DNA of 64,000 bases from Archegozetes longisetosus (taxonomy: Eukaryota > Arthropoda > Arachnida > Sarcoptiformes > Trhypochthoniidae). Of this stretch, positions 23,145 to 34,358 are shown one piece after another; the stretch's first letter is position 1; each line of letters starts with the position of its first letter. Position numbers and translations under genes: made by a program. The notes below the pieces were generated by a model. That model searched no databases. It was not told the origin of the DNA and saw only the letters and a program-made list of their open reading frames with translations. The stretch is from positions 18,445,337 through 18,509,336 of the forward strand of contig JAEMBT020000009.1 of NCBI GenBank assembly GCA_018873245.2, read 5' to 3'.

Positions 23145-24075
23145 TTTAAACTACATGTAGGAGAATAGTGTATTCTCTTCGCAGGTGGAGAGCACAACAC
23201 TATTATATATAACAGTTAATTCGTATTCCGACCGTTAATTTAGTAAACATGGTGAGTGAGTCAGTGACAAGTTTTAATTATATTATGACACTTTGCTAAT
23301 CGTCGTTTTTAGTATAAAGAACAAGGATTTACTCCGACAATTAGCCTGATTATCACCTTATTGAATACTAATATTACAATTTCACACTTTGAGAACCACG
23401 TTCATCGCATAGAACAGTGACATACATTGAACTAAAATTGTACCTAAATTGGCTCAACATGGCCTACAAAGTTTGATCAATCAATTATAGTGATGATACA
23501 TAATTAAGCTATGTTTTCATTACGATTCAATGATCTTCACTCCAGTTTTATTATCATTATTGCTATTTTTTACGATTGATTATGTTAATTATTTAAACGT
23601 TCAAGTAAATAATTATAATTAACTAGTGTTTCAACATTGAAAATAAGTGATGCGTTCACCTGTTTGAAAATTTAATGCTTATAGTTTCACATATTTATTC
23701 AGTTCTCAAATAGATTGTATATTTTTCTGATCAAACTTTACGCAAAAATTACCCTATTTTCAATAATCAAAATTGAACAACAAATTCAAGTATTTGTTTG
23801 ACATAAACTTGGTGTTATAACACTAAGTTTGATGAAATTTTAAAACATGAAATGGAGAAAATGAAATATTTGAATATCGGCAATACTTTAATGAGATCGA
23901 ATAAACAGTATTGTTTCAACATCTACTATTTACTTATACTTTACAAATGTTTAAAACGCATATCTTTTCAAAAATTAAGCATTCTTAGAACTGATTTGTT
24001 TCTATGAATCGATCATTTATTTGTTAGAAATATTATAAGATTACTCAATTTATCAAATCATTTATAACGAGATAA
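23145..24075. other. Intergenic between two secreted-protein genes
   Basis: About 900 bp of AT-rich DNA. It holds the likely TATA region of the downstream-lying minus-strand gene (near 23204) and the poly(A) signal of the next one (24016). Nothing else is seen. Confidence 0.5.
24016..24021 (-). terminator. Poly(A) signal of 24.1 kb secreted-protein gene
   Basis: AATAAA on the minus strand about 55 nt after the stop codon. Confidence 0.5.
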
Positions 24076-24761
24076 TCAGAAGCTGAAGCCTCCAAAAATT
24101 TTGCCGAGAGGCTTGAATTTGAAACCCGAATCTTTACTCATAAAATTATTATTATTATATGAGCCCTCCGCTCTTGTATTGGTCATACTTTTCGAACTTT
24201 TCCCAAGTTTGTTTGTGTTCTTATTATCAAAGCCTTTTCTGAATGCAGAACCAAAACTAGAACCAAATGCTTTCCCGAAACTACTGAATGCATCTGTAAA
24301 TTCCGAACCAAACGCTTGTTTGAATTGTCGGCCATTGAATTTACGTTGAGATTTATTAATCGAATTCACTCGAACAGAATCAGATCCAATTAAATCACTA
24401 TCTAAAATATGTTGAGGTGCAAACATTGAGTCAATATTTGGATCATTTCTCCCGAAATGATCAACTACTGGATGGACAAACATTGATACTGGGATCTGAT
24501 GTGTCGGATCTCTAAAAATTATATAAAGGATAAAAATTGAAACAGTCATTATATGTATGTCAAATTTAGAAAAAATTATGATCATAAGAGCTACGAAACT
24601 ATAATATGGATCTTTTTAGTTTATTTATCTTTTCAAGTAAATGTTGAAACTACTTACGATTGTATTCTTCTATGACTTATTTTTACAATATAAGGCACTT
24701 TTAAGTGACATTCGGCAGTCATCACTACAGCAGAAATTAGTGCTATTAGTAACAAAAACAT
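24076..24761 (-). CDS. Secreted protein with FGSxF-type amphipathic repeat
   Basis: Family not recognised. Exon 1 is 24658-24761 and encodes a clear signal peptide (MFLLLIALISAVVMTAEC). Exon 2 is 24511-24076; a GTAAGT donor and TTTTTAG acceptor join in phase 2, giving 179 aa. Residues around 97-125 form a repetitive segment, FGSEFTDAFSSFGKAF followed by GSSFGSAFRKGF, with Phe every 3-4 residues, as in an amphipathic helix. A Ser/Asn/Lys-rich stretch and a basic, Gly/Phe-rich end (FKPLGKIFGGFSF) follow. TATAAA occurs on the minus strand at about 24824-24829 and again near 24892. It may be cuticular, salivary or membrane-active; the sequence does not decide. Confidence 0.7.
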
Positions 24762-25786
24762 TTTGCACCAAAGAAATGAACTCAACACTTCAAAGGAGAA
24801 CAGACTATGTTAAAAGGTTCAAATTTATATTGATTTGAGGAATTGCATGAATGCTTTCATGAATTCAATATCTCACTTCAGATCAATCTCTTTATACTTA
24901 ATTTCTATTTTCTAAAAAAATATTTCACGTGTCAATGATCTTTGAATGGGAGGATGGACTACTTCGATATGAATTTTCAAAATCAACTTTCAAAATAAAT
25001 ATATACTGGCAAAATGAGTTAACTATTCAAATACGAAAATTGAATCATTAACGCAGTAACACAAATGTTGTTTAGACTCTTCTTTTGAAATCATTAAAAT
25101 TTTCAATTCCAATTCAAAAACTCCAAGTCAATAATGAAAACTACGCTAAAAATTAGATGAAAGCAAAAATATTGAGACAGCCTTCAAGATGAAGCGCAGT
25201 GATCTCGAGTTAGTCAAAACTGTTGGGCGGCTGTGTTTGATTCCGAAAGATTAGAAGTGACCGTAAATATCAGTGCCTTAAATCAATCGTTTGAAAGCAG
25301 TGTTTAAAAGTGCTCTCGAATTATTAGTATTATAACTAGAATATTACTCAATTTTATACATTAATCTTAATTAAAAAGCTGTTTTTATTTTATCAAAAGC
25401 ACAATCATAGGAATCAATCAAATTTAATCCATACAATGATGAATTCGGTTCTTTAATTGCAAATCAACTGTAAAAGTTTGATCAATAATGTTTGAAACGG
25501 TTAGTTAAGACTTTTTTGTGCCTGTACCATGTTTTCTAATAAAAATGTTAGGAGTTAATTACTTTGAAAAACACCACAAATTTTAACCAGAAAAACCTTT
25601 TTAACAAACGTAAGAATTTTCAACTCTGATTGCACAGACTTGAGTTTTGAACACACACAAAAACAGTTCTGCAAAAATGAATCAACATTTAATTATCTTA
25701 AGCTAATAAGATGACAAGTTATAAAACATGCTACAACTATATTGAATATAGTTAATACATTTTTATTTAAAATAACATGTAAATAT
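24762..25786. other. Intergenic, 5' of secreted-protein gene and 3' of mesh
   Basis: AT-rich. It carries the TATA candidates of the secreted-protein gene at its left and the mesh poly(A) signal (25762-25767, minus) at its right. No gene or repeat is recognised between. Confidence 0.5.
25762..25767 (-). terminator. Poly(A) signal of mesh
   Basis: AATAAA on the minus strand about 20 nt downstream of the mesh stop codon at 25787. Confidence 0.65.
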
Positions 25787-28700
25787 TTAGACCAAGGTAA
25801 TAGATCTGCTCGAAGTCAAAACTGGGTTTACATTAGCTTTTGTTGATCCAAAACTAGCCGAATACTGACGAGATTCGAATTCTCTGGTAATTCCAAACCC
25901 TTCCTCATCATCGGAAAAGTCATCATTACGTGAGCTTCTGCTCGGTGTCAACGATCTAAGCGATGCTTCTTTATTGGCAATCGGAACAGTTGTCACTTGA
26001 TTTTGAAAGTTGTCACGAGTCTGAGCTTGAACTAACTTATCCGGCTTTGGCGGCAATTTCAGGGGTGTCATTTTCTGTTTATTAAGTTTTTTTCTCTCTT
26101 CTCCAACAAATAATCGAGAGAATAATGATGACTATAATCGGTATAGCAATACCAATAAATATTGCGGACAATATTAAACTATAAGTCACTTCTTTAATAC
26201 ATTGTGGATCAACGCCCCACGACCAAAGACCATCTTCACGACATCTCCTGACTTCGTACCCAACTAATCTGTAGCCTTCATCACATGCGAACCTAACAAT
26301 GGTTCCCGGCCAATATCGGTTCTCACTTTTGCGACCATTTATAGGTTTAGGCAATGCCGGACAGCGAACGATCTGTAATTCATAACCAGTTGAATTGTTA
26401 AAGCGTCTTTTTCCAAAGTAAATTTAGGAATTAGTAGAAAAATTGAAATCGAATTACTTTTTGACTGATTTCTTGGTGCATGTGCTGAGCGGTGGCCTCA
26501 GTTTTTTTTAGTTTGTTCGGCGTAACCACTGTCTTGAGTTACCATATAATCATAAATACAGGATTGAGAATCACTGCAAATGCGATCCACTTCTGGATGA
26601 TCCTCAAGGTCTTGTTGTGTTATTTCAAATTTAGGTTCAAATTTATAGTCATCATATTGGGAGTGCGAGATCACGTCGTGAAAGAATAAAGACTGCGGCA
26701 GGTATTTTTGACGGTTCTCTAACAAACGATAGCGTTGTCCAAAATTTTGATGAATTTCACGGGTTGAGAGGGATTCAGGTCGTGGACCAGGGGAGCCGTC
26801 GGGCAGTTCGAAATCATCGCTTACGTCACGTGACCATTTTCCTGATTAAACACAATTTAGTAATCATGTGATTAAATGCCTTTAGTTATTAATGATCATT
26901 AGGTTACAACCTAATAGTCCTTTTGTATTATTTATAAATGTGTTCGGCAAGTAGACGTGAAGTATTAGTGAGCCGACAGGACTGACCATGACTTCAACTC
27001 CAGCGCCAGAATCAAACATTGCAATCATGTGAGACATATTTCGAATGCCTGCTGGCTCGTAAACAGTCACACCCTTTATGTTAATAGATCTCATATTATC
27101 AGCCCAATAATAACAGTATTCTTTGTCCGCTATGAGAAAAATCTGAAGATTCCAACGCGCGGCTGGCGGTCGCAGTCGGAACTCCACAATAGCTGATACA
27201 TTATCACGAACGGCTACTGCTGTTAAATGTGTGGCTTCAGAATTAGGCATTTGCTCAAATCTTGCGTGAATGTCAAGTTTATGAACAGGATTATCGGTAT
27301 GAACCAAAACATACTCCCCTTTGCCATTAAATGTATAATTGAAACGATCAAATGTAATGATATGTGGATCGCCATAAATGGACGCTTAATATAGGATTTG
27401 AAAATATGATTCAAGTACTTAACAAGAAAATGACTTAGAACTAATTACCAATGGCTGGTGGTTGATATGAGGAACAGTCCTGTGAAGTTCTCCAATAGTT
27501 AAACATCTGACACGTTTCACTGTTATCTTCCTTTGAAGCCCATTTGCAACAATAAAAGAAAGGCATGATATCATACTGCCAGTAAGAGAGCGTCGGAGCC
27601 TTTTTCAACAAATTTCATAAAATCATTTGACGGAAAAATGTATTAATCTAATCAATAGAAGTTACCATCATTCGCATTTTGAATGGATGTTTGCCGTATA
27701 TGAAAGCACGTGAAGGTCTTCCACCATACATTGTATCTGCGCTCTGAATGAGTTCTCCGTAATCATCATAACAACATTGTTGACCTGAACCTCCGATTCT
27801 GATCAATATATTACAAATTATAAGAACTGAATTTTAATCTGATTTAGAAAATGCATAAGTCATACTAACGAGGGTCTGGCAGTTCTAACACAATGTTGTG
27901 CCCCATGATGGAGAGCGTCACACTTCTTGTCAACTACATTACACTGTTGGTCGGGTGCGAATCTACCTCTATCTAAGTCTGACTGTGTGACAGTACACGG
28001 ACATCGGAAAACTGTTGTTGCGAACCTGTCCTCCTGTGACTCACGTTCGAACCAATCGGAGCAAAACCGCTCGCTCCATTTGGGGCCGTATTCTCTGTAC
28101 CAGCGCTTTCGCATAAACCAACCTATTATTTCAAGTTCATTACTCTTACTTGAATTTGATTAACTGACTCTGAAGTAAGCATTAGTCTGAATATTTTCGA
28201 AATGGTATTCAAACTTTTTTAAAACGAATGTTATACCTAAAGGCATAGGTTTGCTCCACTGAGTAATTGTAAATTCTTCTCCAGTTAAGTTAACGGCTAG
28301 AAAACCGAAGTGGTAGTCATATCTGTCTAATTCAAATTGCGGCAATTCATTCAAATTCAGCCTGTATTCACCGCTATTTTGAATGCCTTTTACCACGTCT
28401 GCAATGAATTTTAGGGACGGATACAAAGAATCAGTTTTTTCTTGATAGCCCCAAACTGAGATCGTAACTAGTCTGTTTGGATCCCAAATAAGTCTATCGC
28501 TGTTCCATTTAATGGTCATTATGTTCGATTCATCGTTCAACAAGTCGGGCATTTTTTCCAACATTTCTATTTCTGGTACCCAAACATCGAATTCTCTTCT
28601 GCTATCAGGAGATTCTGATTCAAATATTGATTATGAATTTGAGTATCAGAACAAACATTCAGGTTTAATACAACAATTCTTACGGATATACATTCGGGTG

Positions 28701-30775
28701 TAGAAGAAAGTCTTGTCGTCAACAGTGACTGTCAAATCAACATAACCTGAAGTGTATCCATCAAAAAATTTTGAATCAATTATTTGATTGAATCAAATTA
28801 AGTCGAATTAAAATTGAACGAAATAATAAGTATACCTTCAAACATAAGGGGTGGGGTAATACAGGCAGCTATGTTTTCAGTAAAGAAATGTCCTTTTACT
28901 TTCCATATGTCAAATCTACAAGAAATGACACTGTCAGGTGAAAAGCAAGGTCCGGTCACGTTCAGCATTTCTCCACCCAAACTCATGATATAATTGATAG
29001 AAGTAGTCAGTCCCATTCTATCAGGCAGGTTAGGATCAAGTTCTTTGACAACACACGCTCCTGGAAATAAGACTTCATCGATTTGAAAAATAAACCTTCC
29101 GAGTAAACGATTGCCGTATCCTAATATCGGTAGAAGCGATACTCGAGGATTTTGTGAGTATGGCACGTATTCATAAGCTCGCGTCGAGTTTCCAGCATTA
29201 AAACCAATCTATTTGTTTGAACATAAAATTCTGTAATCTAAAATTGAAAGTTATAAAATCAAATTTAAATCATGGATTATGGCATACAAAAGCTGGAGGT
29301 CCATTCAATCCATCGTAGTTATCCAAATGTGTTATCCATGAAATCCACTCGTAATTAAAAAATACAAAAGTATTGATTTCATCGGTACCAATTACCATTT
29401 GATATGTGTTTGTCTGTCAATTAGATCATAATCAATTTTAAATCATAGTAAATGTTGTCTCTAATCAGGGATGACATAAGAAAATAGATCAAATTCTCAT
29501 AGTTATCTCATTTTTAATTTGTCTGACATTTATGAGGAAAGTTTAGCTCAAGTGTAAGCTTCTGTTTTTCCGCTTACAATCTTTCTCAAAAGTCATTTGT
29601 ATTGGGATATGATTTTGCATTTTTTTGCCATGAATAAAACAATTTCTACCTTTAGTGGACGTTCAGGTCTTTTATTAGCGAAAGTCATATTTTTCCAGGT
29701 TATAACCATTACAAAAGTAGGCACAAAGCCTAGAGATCCGGACATAGCTGTGTCAAAGTCTGATATTATCATATCGCGCAAATCTGAGTCAGTTTCAGTG
29801 CCCACATCGATTAGTCGATAATAGACTCCAGAACCTTCCACTTCTTGTGGTATATCTTGATGTGAGAACCAGATGGCTATCATAGAAGGATCTTCTTCTA
29901 TATTAGTATTATCAGGAACCGCAGGAAACGAAATTGGAAATGTATAACTTTTAAGACCTTTGTTGAAGCAAACGTATCCATCCTTATGAATCTGTTAAAA
30001 TTCAATACTAACAAATTAGTAACTTAAACTATTCATTTTACTCATTATATCACTAGATGTAAACTCCTATAAAAATCTAAAGATCTAAGCTTCTTCTGCT
30101 CATCTCAAAGTACTGCGGCCACTCAACAAGTTTTCAAAACTTACTCGCAAATAACCATTTTGAACAATTTTCTAACATCATAGTAAATGCTTGTTTTAGT
30201 ACACAATTAATAGGACTTAATTTTATGTATTCATCATTTGAAAAGCTAAAAAATATATCATCTTGTTCGAGGAGCGCATTTATTGGCTTTTAAATAAACT
30301 TAAAATTCTATAAAATAAGTTATGGTCTGCAATGATCAGACTCATATAAAAAGTGAAATGTGAAGTACTATCAATAAATTATTCTAATTTAATAAACAAA
30401 CTGATAGTATACCCAAATGTAATTAAATGCGAATCCGAAAAACGGTAACCTGAATGGTAAGGGCTGGTCGTGAAACTGCTTCATTGAATTAATGTCCTTC
30501 ACGTAATCTGATTCATCATAAGGGTAAAACAGTTTTCTGTCACCGTTAGCTCTTCCTTGCTCTGCATTATACAAACGCGGACTGATTGTTGGAAAGAGCA
30601 TCTGATGTGCCGGTCGAGTTGCTGTAATAGTATCAAATTTCAATTATTTCAGAACTAATCAGTTGTGTTTCTGATCAAAATTCAATATTCTCTTACTATT
30701 TATAATTTGTGAATCAGATTGTATCAAATGAATGATAAAAATTGAGAAATAACAATAAAAACTTGAGATCGCCAT
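25787..30775 (-). CDS. mesh: Mesh, smooth septate junction protein
   Basis: A single-pass protein of arthropod gut septate junctions. Exons: 30697-30775, 30413-30621, 29650-29991, 29288-29413, 28836-29208, 28684-28746, 28237-28614, 27870-28122, 27666-27798, 27449-27599, 26911-27384, 26458-26841, 25787-26372. Order: signal peptide (residues 1-20), NIDO domain (about 80-215), AMOP domain (about 524-608, WFMRKRWYREYGPKWSERFC), VWD (about 703-860, IYGDPHIITFDRFNYTFNG), Sushi (about 992-1046), TM (about 1051-1075), then a 100-aa tail ending ITLV, a class I PDZ-ligand shape. All phases fit only if one base is removed from a T8 run at 26502-26509 and one from a T7 run at 26087-26093; with that the protein is 1182 aa. 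As written, the frame breaks twice. I infer assembly error rather than decay, since everything else is intact. Confidence 0.93.
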
Positions 30776-33036
30776 TGATCACTAAGAAATAACTAATAAA
30801 CTTGAATAACTGTTCTAAACTAACGTATATTTATTATGAATGAATTATAGCAAGTAAAGTGTTGCTAACTTCTCTCATTTTTGAGCCAAGACAACTATGA
30901 AACAGTAATGATTTCTTTTTCTTCAAGAATGATTTGTATTGCATTTAACGAAAGAAAGAGTTTCGCTAATCCGTCAATAAGTTCTCACTTGAAGTTATGA
31001 TGCGATTAAAGTATTAAATAAATATTTTATCATAAATTAAACGTCTAAATAGTATGAAAGCATGTAATAAACTGGAGTCAATTAAATGATAAAGATGGTT
31101 CCGACACTAAATGGCTTAAAAAGTATGACACACTTTCATTAATCCCCGTAATTCTATCGAGTGTACAACAGCGATGTGCAGTAATTACACTGAACAGTCA
31201 AGTGGACAAAATATTTATTCAATTAGTAATTTCACTTTATAAGAGCTTATAAATTAGATTTACAATAATCCTTACAAACAGTTTTATCTACTTATCATTT
31301 AGTTTCGTATTTTTTGTTTCATTATTTTAATCAAATAAAAGTTGAAACAAAGAACTTTTGAATCTTGAATTAAAGCCAAGTCAATCGAAATTTGGAAAAA
31401 GTACAATACGATTGATGGTAGTTTCAAGTAACCAAACATACAATGATTACACATTAAAGTTACGGTTCAGTTTAAAGTTTTAGAATAAAAAAATTTGTGT
31501 TGCAATTGTAAAATTAGTAAAATCTTAATTTTGCGCAGTAGAGTGACTGTTACACTCATCATTTAGTAAATAAAAATATGTTATCAGTTAACCAACTAGT
31601 TAATCAGTGTCATAAAACCCTACATCATGATCCGAGTGTCTTAAAATTATATAAATATTATACAGTAACTTTCATATCAGTTGATCAATAACATATAAGA
31701 CTAATCAAAGCAAATCGCACTATAAGAAAGTAGTTTCATTTCAAAACTGGATCAGTAGCTCTCCTGTATTCTACACGTCTAAATATCAATCATTCCGAAT
31801 GAAAGTTTTTTTTGAATAATCAATTTGCTAGAAAAAAACATTTTAACTATTGTCTGAATGAATTTATATTTGTATGAAAATAAAGCTCTTTAGAAAATAT
31901 TACCATTTGTGCGAAAATTGATCTGATTCATGGATGAGTCTGGAAGAGGCTGATGACGCCTCTTTATCAACAAGTTTCTTGCACCAAGTAGATTGCTCAT
32001 AAAGAAAATTTCATTAGAAAATGATTTGTTTAGGATGCTCAAAAATCGAGCCAGGTTAAGTTAGGTTAGATCGAGTCAGTTACGACAGTATAAATACTAT
32101 ACATTCATAAGTGACTCAAATTTTATTTTTAAACGTTTTGGGCTTCAAATACTGTTTCAAAAATGATACAATCAGTTAAACATGAGAAGTGGTCACAAAA
32201 TCATGTGATTTAAGGAACTAACGATTTTATTGAGAGTAAACGTCTAAAGTATTTTACTAAAGCCGAAGACTTACTCTAACATTATTTAGAAATGTAACTT
32301 AAAATTAAACACAGCTAAATTCAGTTACATTATAGATTGTAATTTACATTGGACAGTACGACTGTAGAGATATCAGAAAAGTTATGTACAGTTATTGTTT
32401 TGCTATTTCCAATTTAAAAGTTTATTCAAAGAGCACAAAGTTAAACGTAATTATTCATTTAATCTAAATCAGATTATATTAATTATCTATTAATTCTTTT
32501 TTGTGGCATGGCCATAGGTATTTTCAAATTTTTCAAAAACTAGACCACCATTCATCTTATATACGATCATTTTTCTAATTTTGATTACTTATGACTTGTT
32601 GCTTTCTTACAGTGCTGTATAGTGCGAGTGTTATCAGATATCAATTCAGTTATGTCTTCCATTTTAATCATAAAATTAACTGCAACACAATATGATCGAG
32701 TATTAAAATACAACACAAGATATTTGTAATGCATGTCAAAGTAAGAAATGAAGTAGACTCAAGAATCCAAATAGTAATGCAATAACTGAAAATGGCTTTT
32801 CTTGTAAAACTTCTCAAGCACTGCCACTGAAAGTACAATGCATACATCGGAGAAGTTGCTGAGTTTAACTGTAAATACACGATTTCAAAAAGTTTTACAA
32901 TACATACAAACATGTGGCAAGAATGAAAGGTTATGTTTATGTGTCTGCCATCAACACAAATAGGGAATAATTTCGAGAATTTTTGTTTAGTTCGGTTTAG
33001 TCCAGTTAGGGTAGAATAAGCGCCACAAGTTTTAAG
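30776..33036. other. Intergenic, 5' of mesh to Cys-rich peptide gene
   Basis: 2.3 kb of AT-rich sequence that should hold the mesh promoter. The 132-codon minus ORF at 32668-33066 overlaps the promoter of the next gene and shows no family features, so I do not call it. Confidence 0.5.
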
Positions 33037-33046
33037 TATAAAAAGG
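33037..33046 (+). promoter_or_regulatory. TATA box of Cys-rich peptide gene
   Basis: TATAAAAAGG lies 85 nt before the start codon at 33122. A start site near 33068 (TTCACTTCATAAG) would give a 5' UTR of about 55 nt. This is the clearest TATA promoter in the window. Confidence 0.7.
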
Positions 33047-33121
33047 CAGTCTTTCACTAATTTCACTTCATAAGTTATTGAAGAGTGTAAAGGAACTGTC
33101 TGAACATACTAAATAATAGAA

Positions 33122-33367
33122 ATGAACAAATTATTGTTGATCGCTATTATGGTTGCCTGTTTGGCATATTCGTCTCGAGCCGATTGTCCTGATAAACTTT
33201 ACAGATGTTACGATGGACAAGGACAAGTTTTGGGACTTCGTTGTTTTGGAACCTGTGGTACATTTAGTTGTGGTAATCCATGTTATTCAAATGACTATTA
33301 TGTTAACGAATGTCGCAAATCGTGGAGTAATACTCAAAGCTGGTCCATAACCGACAAAAATTGTTAA
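33122..33367 (+). CDS. Secreted cysteine-rich peptide, intronless
   Basis: 81 aa. Signal peptide MNKLLLIAIMVACLAYSSRA with likely cleavage after residue 20. The mature 61 aa contains eight cysteines at 22, 29, 41, 45, 50, 54, 64 and 81 (spacing C-6-C-11-C-3-C-4-C-3-C-9-C-16-C), enough for four disulfides. It is rich in Gly, Tyr and Asn. A strong TATA box precedes the gene, which suits a highly expressed secreted product. I do not recognise the cysteine pattern: defensin-like, protease-inhibitor-like or another secreted peptide are all possible, and function should not be assumed. No AATAAA is obvious just after the stop. Confidence 0.75.
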   Translation: MNKLLLIAIMVACLAYSSRADCPDKLYRCYDGQGQVLGLRCFGTCGTFSCGNPCYSNDYYVNECRKSWSNTQSWSITDKNC

Positions 33368-34358
33368 TTAACTTTATATTAATTTATGTGTTCCTAAATT
33401 TTACATTTGTCTTTCTTAATGAGTTACACTATCTTATAGAATGTCAATTAATCCAATCATTGTAAAGGCTTACAAGCATACTCAATGCGTAAATCATTAT
33501 TTTTTACGCTTTTGTATAGTTCTCTCTGCTTATAAGAGGTTTTATGTATTTTAATCACTGACGGCAACGCTCGGATTTTTGAAAGCGAATGAGCGTCAAA
33601 TCATTAAGCATACTCGTTTGTTAGTGTTCATTTATATTAAGATTGTACACAACTTTGAAACAGTATCACAAAACTTTATGCTTGAATCATGTCATATTCA
33701 CTATCTCAACACATTTTTTTCAAAATGACTTCATGTAACTTAAAGATAATAAATTATTAAAATTGAAATTAAACTTTTATCAATGAATATCTAATTATGA
33801 ATGTAAAAGTGAAAGAAATGATAATTTAGATGTTCATCTAATTGGTGATTCAACTATACGCGCAGCAGAAGTCTCGGATTCTTGAAAGTTAGATCTTAGA
33901 AAGTTTTTTTGTCCAGAATAATTGATTATCACTATGTGTGTTATGAGCTGACTTATAACTTGAGACTTAAAATACGAAAATCAAATTATTTTAATTACTA
34001 GCTAGAAAAACGGGCAAATGCCCCGTTATTAAGTTCATAAATAATATTAGAGATTTCTCAGTTTCAGTCTGTCTATCTGTTTGTCGGCAGTAAATCGCAT
34101 ATTAGAAAAAAGCTGAAAGTTTTTGACTGGTCACACGGAAGGAGCACTCAATCATTCTATTTTATAGATTCTAGTTTAAAAGAAGTTATAACAATTTATT
34201 ATAATTATTATATTATGTAAAGTATTTATATACAAGTTTAGTTCCCTTTTAAGATACAACTTTTATTATATACAATATGTTCGGAATTCAATATCCTCAC
34301 AAAGAATGTGAGAAAACGGAGTTAACAGTTACCTAAAATTGAGTAACTAACAAATAAT
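33368..34358. other. Intergenic, convergent ends
   Basis: About 1 kb between the Cys-rich peptide gene (+) and VCPKMT (-). Around 34010-34032 is a short GC-rich hairpin (ACGGGCAAATGCCCCGT). It is followed by a pyrimidine/T-rich GTCTGTCTATCTGTTTGTC tract, which may be the end of a mobile element. The VCPKMT poly(A) signal is at 34262. Confidence 0.45.
34262..34267 (-). terminator. Poly(A) signal of VCPKMT
   Basis: AATAAA on the minus strand about 90 nt after the stop codon. Confidence 0.5.

Noticed and set aside
26495-26515. Programmed ribosomal frameshifting at A-AAA-AAC in mesh
   Set aside because: A -1 shift leads to the wrong frame; the required shift is +1 and a second identical defect occurs downstream, so a sequence error is simpler.
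32668-33066. 132-codon minus-strand ORF
   Set aside because: Overlaps the TATA box and 5' UTR of the Cys-rich peptide gene, has no homology-like motif and unremarkable composition; chance ORF in AT-rich DNA.
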